Origin: a bacterium
GTDB lineage: Bacteria > Bacillota > Clostridia > Lachnospirales > Lachnospiraceae
Direction of reading: 5' to 3'
Length of the DNA stretch: 64,000 bases
Assembly: GCA_030524675.1 (NCBI GenBank)
Contig: JAUNGE010000006.1
Location: 21,430 to 85,429, forward strand
Made by a program: the position numbers and the translations under genes. This document shows positions 37,581-47,072 of this stretch, in pieces. The notes below the pieces were generated by a model. That model saw only the letters and a list, made by a program, of their open reading frames with translations. It had not been told where the DNA came from and did not search any database. Every line of letters begins with the position of its first letter. Position 1 is the first letter of the stretch.

Positions 37581-39439
37581 GGCAGGGAAAAAAAGGCAGC
37601 AGGGGGAGAACTTCAGGACAGCACAGGCGGCCAATCCGGATGAGATGGCTTCTTTCCCTGCTCTTGCTGGGGCTGCTCACAGGGTGTCAGGTGGCACAGC
37701 AGGAGGAAGCTCCAGAAAAGGAACAAACGGAAGCAAATGAGACGGCAGCGGGGGATTATGTGGAAAAGGAAACTCTGAAGGAGGGCGGCCTGCGGGATAA
37801 TGATGCATGGTATGCAGAGGATGACGAGACTTCCGTGGTGACGATGTATCTGACGGTCTGCGAGGGAAATGAAGGGGACAATACGGATCATACCTGGGAT
37901 GAGATCAATGCTCATTCTGCCTACTATTATGAAGAGAACAATCTGGAACGGTACAATGTGGACGCGATTTTACAGATCGGGGATGAAAATGGGGTTCTGG
38001 GAAGTGAATTTGGGGAAGGGGTGACAGTCCCAAATGCGGCGGTGCAGATTCGAGGGCAGACTTCCTCACTGAGGACGCAAAAAAATTATAAGATCCGGAT
38101 TAAGGACGGAAAGGGAAAATGGAGGGAGCAGAGAACTCTGGCTCTGAACAAGCATGTGGCGGATGCTTCCAGAATCCGGAATAAGCTGGCCTATGACCTG
38201 ATGAAGGAGATTCCCCAGATGATGAGCGCCAGAACACAGTTTGTCCATCTGTATGTGAAAGACCAGGCAGGGGGAGACACCGAGTTTGTGGATTACGGGT
38301 TGTTTACCCAGGTAGAACAGATTAACAAAACGTATCTGGAAAATCATGGACTGGACCGGAACGGGCATTTATATAAGATCAATTTTTTTGAGTGGGAAAA
38401 ATATGACGCGGTGATGAAGCAAAAAACCGATCCAGATTATGATGAGAAGGAGTTTGAAACATATCTGGAAATCAAGGGAACGGACGATCATACCAAGCTT
38501 CACAGGCTGTTAGAGGAACTGAACGATTATACCATTCCCATTACGGAGATTGTGGAAGCTCATTTTGATGTGGAAAATCTCAGCTACTGGATGGCGTTTC
38601 ATATGCTCATGGGAAATTTTGACGTGGGCGCCCGGAATGCATATATCTATAGTCCGCTGAATTCGGAAAAATGGTATTTTATTTCCTGGGATAATGATGT
38701 GTCTCTTTCCAGAGGGTATTACGAAAGAAGAAATTATTCGGAGGGAGATTCCTGGGAGAAGGGAATGACCAAGTATGTGGGGTGTGTCTTGTTTAACCGG
38801 ATGCTTCGGGAGGAGATATACAGGGAGGCTCTGGATGCGGCTGTGGAAGACCTTATGAAGCACTATCTTACGGAAGAAAAGGTGGACGCCATGATACAGT
38901 CTTATGCGGAAGTGGTGAGGCCTTATCTATTTCGGGAGCCGGATCTGTCCCATATAGATCTGACAGAGGAGATGTTTGAAGAATTGATCCGTGGAATGGC
39001 CGCGGAAATTAGGGGAAATTATGAGGGCTATATAGAGAGCCTGGAAAAACCATGGCCTTTCTTTGTGTACCAGGTGGAGCTGGTCGAGGAGGAATTGTGG
39101 ATCGGCTGGGGTGCCGCCTATGATTTGGACGGCGAGGAGATTACCTACCATGTACAGGTCGCTTCCGATTATTGGTTTGAGGACGTGCTGTATGAGGAGG
39201 AAGGCGTGCGTATCCCGCAGATTGTGATGCAGGCGCTGCCTGCAGGCCGATATTTCATACGGGTAAGGGCAAGGAATGAATCGGGCTATGAACAGGACTG
39301 CTTCGACTACTGCAGTGTGAACGGAGCCGGAAAGATTTATGGGGCGAGATGCTTTGTCATAGAGGAGGATGGAAGCTGTTCTATGTACGAGGAAAGCCTT
39401 GCATATGAGGAACCGAAGAATATCTCAGCGGACCGGTAG
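37577..39439 (+). CDS. cotH1: CotH-family kinase lipoprotein 1
   Basis: A 620-residue protein. A hydrophobic segment with the lipobox LLTGC (residues 40-44) follows a basic start, so it is probably a lipoprotein. The CotH kinase domain shows VQIRGQTSSLRTQKNYKIRI, FVDYGLFTQVEQINKTYLENHGL and the acidic WDND (Asp372, Asp374), matching the family WDxDxxFG metal/catalytic segment. The C-terminus is a fibronectin-III-like fold. CotH of Bacillus phosphorylates spore-coat proteins; bacterial operons often couple CotH with VTC and DUF4956, as here. It may phosphorylate a surface protein or the polymer machinery (inference). Confidence 0.85.
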   Translation: MRQGKKGSRGRTSGQHRRPIRMRWLLSLLLLGLLTGCQVAQQEEAPEKEQTEANETAAGDYVEKETLKEGGLRDNDAWYAEDDETSVVTMYLTVCEGNEGDNTDHTWDEINAHSAYYYEENNLERYNVDAILQIGDENGVLGSEFGEGVTVPNAAVQIRGQTSSLRTQKNYKIRIKDGKGKWREQRTLALNKHVADASRIRNKLAYDLMKEIPQMMSARTQFVHLYVKDQAGGDTEFVDYGLFTQVEQINKTYLENHGLDRNGHLYKINFFEWEKYDAVMKQKTDPDYDEKEFETYLEIKGTDDHTKLHRLLEELNDYTIPITEIVEAHFDVENLSYWMAFHMLMGNFDVGARNAYIYSPLNSEKWYFISWDNDVSLSRGYYERRNYSEGDSWEKGMTKYVGCVLFNRMLREEIYREALDAAVEDLMKHYLTEEKVDAMIQSYAEVVRPYLFREPDLSHIDLTEEMFEELIRGMAAEIRGNYEGYIESLEKPWPFFVYQVELVEEELWIGWGAAYDLDGEEITYHVQVASDYWFEDVLYEEEGVRIPQIVMQALPAGRYFIRVRARNESGYEQDCFDYCSVNGAGKIYGARCFVIEEDGSCSMYEESLAYEEPKNISADR

Positions 39440-39475
39440 GAGACGGAAGCCGAGAGGAAGGAGCGAAGAACGAAG

Positions 39476-41275
39476 ATGAATCGCAGGAAAAAGAAAGCGG
39501 CAGGGTTCTTTACACTGCTTTTGGCGGGACTGCTGCTTACCGGCTGTGAGGGCAGTACAGGGAGCTGGGGTTTCCCAGAGCCGCTGGTGAGCCCAGATGA
39601 GACCTATGAAAAGACGGACAGTGCCGCGGATTCTCATTTGGAGGATAAGCTCTCTCTTTATGAAGAGGATGACCTCCCGATGGTGACCATGTACCTGACA
39701 GTTGGCCAGGGAAATGCGGACGATGGCACAAACCACACTTGGGCCGAGGTAAATGCGTATTCCTTTGAGGAATATGAGGAAATGGGCCTTGATTCCCCCT
39801 ATCAGTGCGAGGCCGTGCTCCAGGTAGGGGATGAAGCCGGCCCCGTGCAGGGGGAATTCGGCTATGGTGTCACTGCCGCCAATGCGGTGGTGCAGATCCG
39901 CGGGGAAAATGCCTCAGAACAGGAGCAGAAGAGCTACCGCATTGACATTAAACAAGGAAAGGGGAAATGGGAGGATCAGAAAGTGGTGACCCTGAACAAG
40001 CATGTGGGGGATCCGCTGCGTATCACCAATAAGCTGTGCTATTCTCTGATGGAGGGAATCCCGGGCATGTTCAGCGCCAGAACCCGCTTCGTGCATCTGT
40101 ATGTGAAAGATAAAACCGAGGGTGAGGACGGATTGTTTGTGGATTATGGCCTGTTCACCCAGACAGAGCAAATCAACAAAACCTACCTGAAGAATCACGG
40201 CCTGGATGAGGATGGAAATCTGTACAAGGCGGAGAACTTTGACTGGGGGCGGCATGAGGACAGCATACAGCCTGCCACTGCTTCCAGTTTCGACCAGGAT
40301 GCCTTTGAACAGTATCTGGAAATCAAGGGCAGCAACAACGACCACTCGGGACTGATCGAGATGCTGGAGGCGGTGAATGACCCCTCCAGGAACATCAGGG
40401 AGGTGCTGGATACATATTTTGACCGGAAGAACCTTTATTCTTGGATGGCCTTTCATATGCTTATCGGAAACAAGGATACGGCACACGGAAGCTATTATCT
40501 CTACAAGCCTCAGGCCATGGATAAATGGTACTTCATTTCCTGGAATAATTCCGGCGCTTTTTCAGAAATTTTCACTCGAATGAGGGATGAGGGCTACAGC
40601 GCCTCCTGGAGCACAGGGATCTTTACCTATACCGGAAATGTACTTTTTGAACGCATTTTCCAAGATGAGAAATGCAGGGAGGAGTTTGCAGATACCGTGG
40701 AGCTGCTGTATGAGGAATATCTTACGCCGGAGAAGATCGCATCCCTTGCAGAACCCATGCTTCTGGAAGTGCAGAAACAGGTGTATTCTCTGCCAGATTC
40801 CCTCCATGTAAAAGTGACTAGAGAGGAGCAGGAGCAGATCGTGCGGGAGATGGCGCAGGAGACGGAACGCAATTTTTACCTGTTCTGGGAAAGCCTAGAG
40901 CAGCCTTGGCCTTTCCATATCCTGGAGCCGCAGGCAGAAGAAGACGCCCTGACCCTGTGTTGGGAGGAAGCCTACTGCTTCCAGGACCCGGAAGAGAAGA
41001 CTCCGGTAACATACACCGTGGAGCTGGCAGACAACTATCGGTTCCAGGACTGCATTGCGAAAGAGAGTAAGGTGGAAGGTACTTCCCTAACCGTGCAAAA
41101 GCTGCCGCCAGGCCAGTATTTTATCCGGGTACGGGCAGAGACGTCCACCGGCTCCAGTCAGGATGCCTGTGAGCACTACTATACGGAGCAGGGAACTACC
41201 ATTTACAGCACCCAGTGTTTTTATATTCACGAAGACGGAAGCGCAGAGCTTTCCCTGTATACAGAGGAAGATTAG
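39476..41275 (+). CDS. cotH2: CotH-family lipoprotein 2, lacking the kinase acidic motif
   Basis: Tandem paralogue of the preceding gene. It has the same architecture: lipobox LLTGC (20-24), VQIRGENASEQEQKSYRIDI, YGLFTQTEQINKTYLKNHGLDEDG and a C-terminal FN3-like fold. The WDND segment reads WNNS (Asn357 to Ser359), so both conserved Asp residues are lost. It is therefore likely a pseudokinase partner of CotH1. 599 residues; 36 bases behind cotH1, two before the VTC gene. Confidence 0.83.
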   Translation: MNRRKKKAAGFFTLLLAGLLLTGCEGSTGSWGFPEPLVSPDETYEKTDSAADSHLEDKLSLYEEDDLPMVTMYLTVGQGNADDGTNHTWAEVNAYSFEEYEEMGLDSPYQCEAVLQVGDEAGPVQGEFGYGVTAANAVVQIRGENASEQEQKSYRIDIKQGKGKWEDQKVVTLNKHVGDPLRITNKLCYSLMEGIPGMFSARTRFVHLYVKDKTEGEDGLFVDYGLFTQTEQINKTYLKNHGLDEDGNLYKAENFDWGRHEDSIQPATASSFDQDAFEQYLEIKGSNNDHSGLIEMLEAVNDPSRNIREVLDTYFDRKNLYSWMAFHMLIGNKDTAHGSYYLYKPQAMDKWYFISWNNSGAFSEIFTRMRDEGYSASWSTGIFTYTGNVLFERIFQDEKCREEFADTVELLYEEYLTPEKIASLAEPMLLEVQKQVYSLPDSLHVKVTREEQEQIVREMAQETERNFYLFWESLEQPWPFHILEPQAEEDALTLCWEEAYCFQDPEEKTPVTYTVELADNYRFQDCIAKESKVEGTSLTVQKLPPGQYFIRVRAETSTGSSQDACEHYYTEQGTTIYSTQCFYIHEDGSAELSLYTEED

Positions 41276-41277
41276 TT

Positions 41278-42051
41278 ATGGCAGATATGGGACAGAAACA
41301 GCCGGTGTACCGGAATGAATGGAAATATTATATTTCGCTGTGGGAGGCAGAGGCGCTGAAAGGCAGGCTGCGGCCCTTTCTGCAGCCGGATCCTCATGCG
41401 GTGAACGGGAGTTATACAATCCGCAGCTTGTATTTTGACGATTACTGGAATTCCTCCTACGAGGAGAAACTGATGGGGGTGGAGGAGCGTCAGAAGTGGA
41501 GGATCCGTATCTATGACTACAGTGACGGCCGCATCAGCTTGGAGCGCAAGAAAAAACAGGGCAGCTATATCCACAAGGATGCGGCGGTGATTACTCGCAG
41601 AGAATATGAGCAGATACTGAACCAGGATTTTCTCTTTCTGCTTTCCCATCCGGCGGCATTGTGCCGGGAATTTTATTACGAGTGCGTCTCCAGACTTCAG
41701 AGGCCGAAGGTGATCGTGGATTATGAGCGGGAGCCGTTGATTTGCAGTGAGGGAAACGTGCGGATTACCTTTGACCGTGATGTGCGGGCTGCTGTGGGGG
41801 GATGGGATATTTTCGACCCAGAGCTTCCCACCCTTGCGGCACTGGATCCGGGGATGCTGGTGCTGGAAGTGAAATTCACACAGTTTTTGCCGGGGCTGAT
41901 CCAAAAGCTGCTGCCCTCTTTTGGGCAGGAGTTTTGGGCAATATCAAAATATACACTTTGCTATGAGCGGGCACATTATCTGACGGATACGCTCGCGGGC
42001 ATTACAAAGACGAGTGGGAGGAACGAAAATGAATTTAGAGGATTATTTTAA
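41278..42051 (+). CDS. VTC-domain (polyphosphate polymerase-type) protein
   Basis: A 257-residue triphosphate-tunnel protein of the VTC family. YRNEWKYYI at the N-terminus gives the ExK-like start; YTIRSLYFDDYWNSSYEEKL, WRIRIYDYSDGRISLERKKKQG and VDYEREPLI supply the basic tunnel residues; MLVLEVKFTQFLP supplies the last acidic strand. Yeast Vtc4 makes polyphosphate from ATP; the bacterial function is not settled. The start is ATG 41278, two bases after the cotH2 stop. CotH-VTC-DUF4956 is a recurrent bacterial trio. Confidence 0.85.
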   Translation: MADMGQKQPVYRNEWKYYISLWEAEALKGRLRPFLQPDPHAVNGSYTIRSLYFDDYWNSSYEEKLMGVEERQKWRIRIYDYSDGRISLERKKKQGSYIHKDAAVITRREYEQILNQDFLFLLSHPAALCREFYYECVSRLQRPKVIVDYEREPLICSEGNVRITFDRDVRAAVGGWDIFDPELPTLAALDPGMLVLEVKFTQFLPGLIQKLLPSFGQEFWAISKYTLCYERAHYLTDTLAGITKTSGRNENEFRGLF

Positions 42052-42712
42052 AAAGTCTGTCTGGGAGTCTTTTATGGCAGGCCAGAGCCTTAGCAGTGAT
42101 TTCGTTGCCAAAGTGGTGGTTGCCATGGTTCTGGCATTGGTGCTGGGAATTCTGATCAACCGAATTTATGGACATTACTATGGCGGAGTGGTTTATTCCA
42201 GCTCCTTTGCGGCAACGCTGGTGGGAATGACGGTGCTGACTTGTATGTTGACGCTGGCTATCAGCAGCAACATTGTGATTTCTCTTGGTATGGTAGGCGC
42301 GCTTTCCATCGTTCGCTACCGTACAGCCATCAAAGACCCCATGGATCTTTTGTATCTGTTCTGGGCAATTTCCGTGGGCATTACCCTGGGGGCGGGGCTT
42401 TACCTTCTGGTGGCTGCGTCAATGCTCATCATGGTTTTTGTAATCCATCTGTTTTATAACCGGCGCAAAAAGGGGACGATTTTCATTCTGGTAGCTCATT
42501 ACACATCCAACAATGCCGGGGATGAAATCCTGCGGAGCCTGAGAAAAACAAAGTTTCAGCTGAAGTCAAAAACCATCCGGGGCGAGATGACGGAGCTTAC
42601 CCTGGAACTGCTGTGCAAGTCGGACAATACCCAGTTTATGGAACAGATCCAGAAACTGGAAGGCGTGAAGGATGTGACCCTGATTCAGTATAATGGAGAA
42701 TACCATGGATAA
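42029..42712 (+). CDS. DUF4956 membrane protein
   Basis: A 227-residue protein with four membrane segments in the first 150 residues (VVVAMVLALVLGILINRI, VVYSSSFAATLVGMTVL). The conserved SLGMVGALSIVRYRTAIKDPMDLLYLFWAI lies between them. A soluble ferredoxin-like tail follows. Partner of VTC proteins in many genomes; function unknown, perhaps membrane channel or anchor for the VTC enzyme. GGAGG lies eight bases before ATG 42029, inside the VTC gene. Confidence 0.85.
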   Translation: MNLEDYFKKSVWESFMAGQSLSSDFVAKVVVAMVLALVLGILINRIYGHYYGGVVYSSSFAATLVGMTVLTCMLTLAISSNIVISLGMVGALSIVRYRTAIKDPMDLLYLFWAISVGITLGAGLYLLVAASMLIMVFVIHLFYNRRKKGTIFILVAHYTSNNAGDEILRSLRKTKFQLKSKTIRGEMTELTLELLCKSDNTQFMEQIQKLEGVKDVTLIQYNGEYHG

Positions 42713-44093
42713 GAGAATCGCTGCAAAAATTCCCTACCTGATAATCGTTGTGTTGGGAGCAGCCATCACAGTGCTGCTGTTCTATATCGTACCTTATCAC
42801 TACCGACTGAACCAGACTGTGTACCTGGATGAGTCGGATGCACTTTTCGACAATCCGCTGACGGGTTTTGCGCCGCCTGCGGAGAATGTATCGGCCTGTG
42901 AGGATACGCAGCTGGTATTTGTCCGCCTGACCTGGGCGGAGTGGGAGCCGGAGAAGGGTGTGTATGATATCGAGGCACTGGAAGAAAAATTTCATATTTC
43001 CCGGTGGAAGGAGGAGAAAAAGCATGCTGTTTTGCGCTTTGTCTGCGACATTCCGGGAGATACCGAGCATATGGATATTCCGGAATGGCTGTATCTGGAA
43101 ACAGGGGACGGCACCTGGTATGATACCGAGTATGGCCAGGGGTATTCCCCCAATTATGAGAATCCCTATTTCCGAAATGCCCACAGCGAGGCGATTGCAG
43201 CTCTGGCAAGCTATTGCAACCAGGACAGCTTTGTCTCTTATGTGGAGCTGGGAAGCTTGGGACACTGGGGAGAGTGGCACATCAATACAGGCAAAAACAC
43301 GGCGGAAATGCCGGACGCAGAGGTCTGCTGGGATTATGTGCTGGATTATTCGGATCAGTTCCATAATGTACTGTTTCTGATGCGGCGGAATTTTGTGATG
43401 GTTTCCGATGCAGGGCTGGGCGTGTATAACGATATGGCCGGCCAGGAGGAGGCTACAGAGCGGTGGCTGGGCTGGATCGCAGAGGGAGGAGCCTGTGAAA
43501 CGCAGGGGAAGGCGTTGGAGCTGGTTCCCCTGGAAAAATTCTGGGAGACAGCCCCAGTAGGCGGCGAGCTGACTAGCGGATATGATATGGAGGAGCTGGT
43601 GGGAAAACGGATTCAGACGACTCTAAGCCTGATCGAACGTTCCCATATGACATTTCTTGGGCCGAATTGTCCGGTGGGCAGCCAGGCAGAGAGCTATGGG
43701 GCGGAGATGATCCGGAAGCGGCTGGGCTATCGGCTGTATATCCCAACGCTGCAGACCCAGTTTTCCTTTGGGGAAAGCCGGTTAAAGGTATTCCTTACTT
43801 GGCATAATACGGGATTGGCTCCCATGTATTGGGACTGGCCGGTGATGATGTATGTGTATGATCTGGAAGGGAACATGATTTATTGGGAAAGCCTGGATAT
43901 GAAACTGTCGGAGCTTGTGCCGGATGCGGAGATTGTTACGGAAAGCAGTATTCCCTTTACGGATGAGATTCGCCAGGGGTTTCAGATTGGGGTCGGCATC
44001 ATGGATCCGGAGGAGCAGGAGCCGCTGAAGCTTGCCATGGATGTGGAAGAAATCGAAGGGATACAGATTCTTTATACCTATGAACGTGAATGA
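42705..44093 (+). CDS. DUF4832-type surface protein
   Basis: A signal-anchor segment is at residues 9-28 (YLIIVVLGAAITVLLFYIV). It is followed by a TIM-barrel-like domain with NPLTGFAPP, RLTWAEWEPEKG and SYVELGSLGHWGEWH, characteristic of DUF4832 proteins. A beta-sandwich C-terminus follows (SRLKVFLTWHNTGLAPMYWDWPVMM). It looks like a catalytically uncertain glycoside-hydrolase relative on the cell surface, plausibly handling the exopolysaccharide. Overlaps the DUF4956 stop by eight bases. Confidence 0.78.
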   Translation: MDKRIAAKIPYLIIVVLGAAITVLLFYIVPYHYRLNQTVYLDESDALFDNPLTGFAPPAENVSACEDTQLVFVRLTWAEWEPEKGVYDIEALEEKFHISRWKEEKKHAVLRFVCDIPGDTEHMDIPEWLYLETGDGTWYDTEYGQGYSPNYENPYFRNAHSEAIAALASYCNQDSFVSYVELGSLGHWGEWHINTGKNTAEMPDAEVCWDYVLDYSDQFHNVLFLMRRNFVMVSDAGLGVYNDMAGQEEATERWLGWIAEGGACETQGKALELVPLEKFWETAPVGGELTSGYDMEELVGKRIQTTLSLIERSHMTFLGPNCPVGSQAESYGAEMIRKRLGYRLYIPTLQTQFSFGESRLKVFLTWHNTGLAPMYWDWPVMMYVYDLEGNMIYWESLDMKLSELVPDAEIVTESSIPFTDEIRQGFQIGVGIMDPEEQEPLKLAMDVEEIEGIQILYTYERE

Positions 44094-44127
44094 GCATTGG
44101 AAGCTATTTCTGGAAAAGGAGGACGGC

Positions 44128-46857
44128 ATGGGGGTTGACGACAAAAGACAGGATACACATTTTTTTATCGAAAGTATGGTAAATGAGTGCTTGCAATATG
44201 CGCTGGGGGCGGAAACGTATCAGGATACTTTTGAACGTCTTCTGTCCTTTGCAGGAGAGTATTTTCAGTGTGCGCGGGTATATATTTTTGAATTAAATAC
44301 AAATGGCACATTCAGCAATACGTATGAATGGTGTGCGCCAGGGAACGAGCCCCAGAAGGAATTGCTCCAGTATGAGCCGATGGAGACGATTGACTGGTGG
44401 ATCGCGAGCTTTCAGGAGAACCGCCAGGTGATGATTCGGGACGTGGAAGACATCCGGGACCAATACCCTTCTGCCTACGCGGCTTTAAAGCCCCAGGGAA
44501 TCCGCTCCCTGACAGTGTGTCCGCTGCGGTCAGGGGAAAAAATCATTGGATTTTTGGGAATTGATAATCCGAAGCAGGAACAGATACCTATGATCAGTTC
44601 TTTTTTTCAGGTGATTGAACATTTTGTGGTGTCTTTGCTGAAACGGAGGGATCTCTCGTATCGTCTGTCTTACATCAGTTATCACGACCAGCTGACCGGA
44701 GCCCTGAATCGGCGCGCTTACAAGGAAAAGGAGAAGGAGCTGCAGGGGAATCTTTGCATAGGGGTCCTCTACAGTGACATTACAGGGCTGAAACGGGAGA
44801 ATGACCTGTTAGGCCATGATGCCGGGGACAGGCTGATCTGCCGATGTTATGAAATGATCCACAGGGAATTCGCAGGGGAGCTGATCTACCGCATGGGCGG
44901 GGATGAATTTATGGCCATTTGTGTTGGAATTCCATGCGAGGAATTCCAGGAAAAATGCGGGAGGCTGAGAAAAACTATCAGCAAGGAGGACTGCCATCTG
45001 GCTACAGGCAGTTCATGGGGTTGTCTGCAGGAGAAGCCTTTTCACATATTGGTGAATGAAGCGGAAGAAGAAATGTACCGGAATAAAAAGCAATATTATA
45101 GCGAGGTAGATTCTGCAGCAGGGACTTCCAAGGGCTACGGGGGCAGGGAAATAAGAGGCCTGCCGGTTGGCAAGAAATACCCTGATGACGCGAAAACACT
45201 GCGGGAATTCCTTCTGAAAAATCCGGATAGCATAAGCACGCTTGTGGATTCCACCGAGATGCCGGATTCCCCCATCAGTCTTTATGTGGGGGATCTGCAG
45301 ACGAATGTGTATTATATTACGGACACCATGCGGGATATGTTTGGGTTTGAAAGCAATGTGGTCTATGATCTGCTGACGAAGTGGGAAAAACGGATCTGCC
45401 ATTCAGAGGATCTGGAATCGTACAGGGAGGATATGAAAAATATCTGGGAAAATAACGGAAAAGAGCATAACTTCAAGTATCGGGTATATGATAAGGAAGG
45501 GAAAATGCTGTGGATTCACTGCATGGGAATGCTCTGCCGGGATGAAAAAGGCGCTCCTGGTTATTTTGCGGGATTTGTTTCCAGACAGGAATTTATGATT
45601 GATCCGGTTACGAACTTTCCAAGGGAAAAAGGCGCGGTAAATAAGCTGGAAATGCTTCGGGAAAAGGGCTTAGGCACCATTGTGTTTGGGATCGGGCTGA
45701 ATCATTTTATGGAAATTAATGAAATGAAGGGCAGAGAAATGGCAGACCGCCTTTTGCAGGAGATTACCATGCACTGGGACAATAAGCTGTCCAATCATGT
45801 ATGGTTTTATCGGATGGATGGGATGTCCTTTATGGTGGTGGTAAAACCCGAGTACGTGGATCTGGTGGACGGGCTGCTGAAAGAACTGAGGGAGAGTGTC
45901 TATTATTATTTCAGAAAATGGCACATCCAGATGAAAACACCCTGCAGCATATGTGAGTTTTATTATCCCGCTGACGAGGAGGAGCCGGAGAAATTTGTGG
46001 AGAAGGTGATTACCTTCATTGATGTAATGAAATCCTATCCGGAAAACGAGTGTGTCAGTTACTCGGCCCAGACAATAGAGAAGTACAGGGAGAGTGCCGG
46101 TATGACGCTGTGCCTGAGTGAGGACGTCTTAAATGGATGCCGCAATCTCCGTATTGTGATCCAGCCGATTGTGTCCGCATACGAGGGGAAGGTGGAAGGC
46201 GGAGAAGTGTTGCTGCGCTGGAAATATAAAGGCGCGGATATCCCTCCGGCAGTTTTTATCCCCATACTGGAAAATAAGAAACTGATCTGTCAGGTGGGAC
46301 GCTGGGTATTTCAGGAGACAGTGCGGCACTGCGTCAGGATTGCTTCCAACCATCCAGATTTCCATCTGTCCTTCAATGTGAGTTATCTGCAGATCAGGGA
46401 CAGAGGGCTTCTTTCCTTTATGGAGGAAACGATGAAACGATATCGGATCGACGGCCATAACCTGATTATGGAGCTTACGGAGACGCATTTTGATGATGAA
46501 CCAGAGATGCTGATAAAATTCCTGAACAGGTGCAAAGACCTGGGGATGTCCATTGCGCTGGATGATTTTGGAAGTGGTTATTCCTCCATGGGACTGCTGA
46601 TCAAATATCCCTCCAATGTCGTGAAGCTGGACCGCTCTCTGCTGACGAACCTGATCGATTCCAAGGATAAACAGACCTTTCTCAAAACCATGATTTTTGC
46701 CTGCCATCAGTTGGGCAAACAGGTTTGTACAGAAGGGGTGGAAGGCTCGGAAGAAGCCCAGATTGTGCGGGAAACGGGCAGTGATATGATTCAGGGATAT
46801 CATTTTTACCGGCCGTTGGAATTGGCGGATTTTTATGGAATCCTGAATGAAAACTAA
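44128..46857 (+). CDS. GAF-GGDEF-PAS-GGDEF'-EAL c-di-GMP turnover protein
   Basis: A 909-residue soluble signalling protein. A GAF domain (about 1-185) precedes a canonical diguanylate cyclase domain with MGGDEF (Gly257 to Phe261). A PAS-like domain follows (residues about 360-475). A second, degenerate GGDEF domain reads RMDGMSF. The C-terminal phosphodiesterase domain has EVL (Glu693) for EAL plus ELTET, DDFGSGYSS and TEGVEG, so the metal ligands seem kept. It may make and break c-di-GMP, supplying the ligand of PelD encoded ten genes upstream. ATG 44128 follows AGGAGG by six bases. Last gene of the operon. Confidence 0.88.
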   Translation: MGVDDKRQDTHFFIESMVNECLQYALGAETYQDTFERLLSFAGEYFQCARVYIFELNTNGTFSNTYEWCAPGNEPQKELLQYEPMETIDWWIASFQENRQVMIRDVEDIRDQYPSAYAALKPQGIRSLTVCPLRSGEKIIGFLGIDNPKQEQIPMISSFFQVIEHFVVSLLKRRDLSYRLSYISYHDQLTGALNRRAYKEKEKELQGNLCIGVLYSDITGLKRENDLLGHDAGDRLICRCYEMIHREFAGELIYRMGGDEFMAICVGIPCEEFQEKCGRLRKTISKEDCHLATGSSWGCLQEKPFHILVNEAEEEMYRNKKQYYSEVDSAAGTSKGYGGREIRGLPVGKKYPDDAKTLREFLLKNPDSISTLVDSTEMPDSPISLYVGDLQTNVYYITDTMRDMFGFESNVVYDLLTKWEKRICHSEDLESYREDMKNIWENNGKEHNFKYRVYDKEGKMLWIHCMGMLCRDEKGAPGYFAGFVSRQEFMIDPVTNFPREKGAVNKLEMLREKGLGTIVFGIGLNHFMEINEMKGREMADRLLQEITMHWDNKLSNHVWFYRMDGMSFMVVVKPEYVDLVDGLLKELRESVYYYFRKWHIQMKTPCSICEFYYPADEEEPEKFVEKVITFIDVMKSYPENECVSYSAQTIEKYRESAGMTLCLSEDVLNGCRNLRIVIQPIVSAYEGKVEGGEVLLRWKYKGADIPPAVFIPILENKKLICQVGRWVFQETVRHCVRIASNHPDFHLSFNVSYLQIRDRGLLSFMEETMKRYRIDGHNLIMELTETHFDDEPEMLIKFLNRCKDLGMSIALDDFGSGYSSMGLLIKYPSNVVKLDRSLLTNLIDSKDKQTFLKTMIFACHQLGKQVCTEGVEGSEEAQIVRETGSDMIQGYHFYRPLELADFYGILNEN

Positions 46858-46907
46858 AGAAATGCTTCCTGCAGAACAAGCAAAGTGGTCATTTGGCAGA
46901 AATTCTA

Positions 46908-46936
46908 TTGCATATGATGGAAAAATGTAGTAATAT
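46908..46936 (+). promoter_or_regulatory. Candidate promoter of mazG
   Basis: TTGCAT (46908-46913), 17 bases, TAATAT (46931-46936). A CATAACAG/CTGTTATG hairpin (47001-47030) lies between it and mazG; nothing else is visible in this 215-base gap. Confidence 0.45.
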
Positions 46937-47000
46937 GAACAAGAAGACATGTTCGATTGCCAGGAGCCGACAGTGATGCTGACAGAGGTGTGGATGTTCC

Positions 47001-47033
47001 CATAACAGAGATAATAACTGAGCTGTTATGTTT
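47001..47033 (+). terminator. Weak terminator-like hairpin before mazG
   Basis: CATAACAG and CTGTTATG with a 14-base loop, followed by only TTT. It may end read-through from the Pel operon. Confidence 0.35.
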
Positions 47034-47072
47034 CCGGTGCTGGGTGACAGATAAAGGGGGTCAGAAGGTAGA

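Noticed and set aside
44080..44127. An earlier start of the GGDEF/EAL protein, overlapping the DUF4832 gene
   Set aside because: ATG 44128 has AGGAGG at ideal distance; the earlier ATG 44080 has none and its codons are the other gene's end in another frame.
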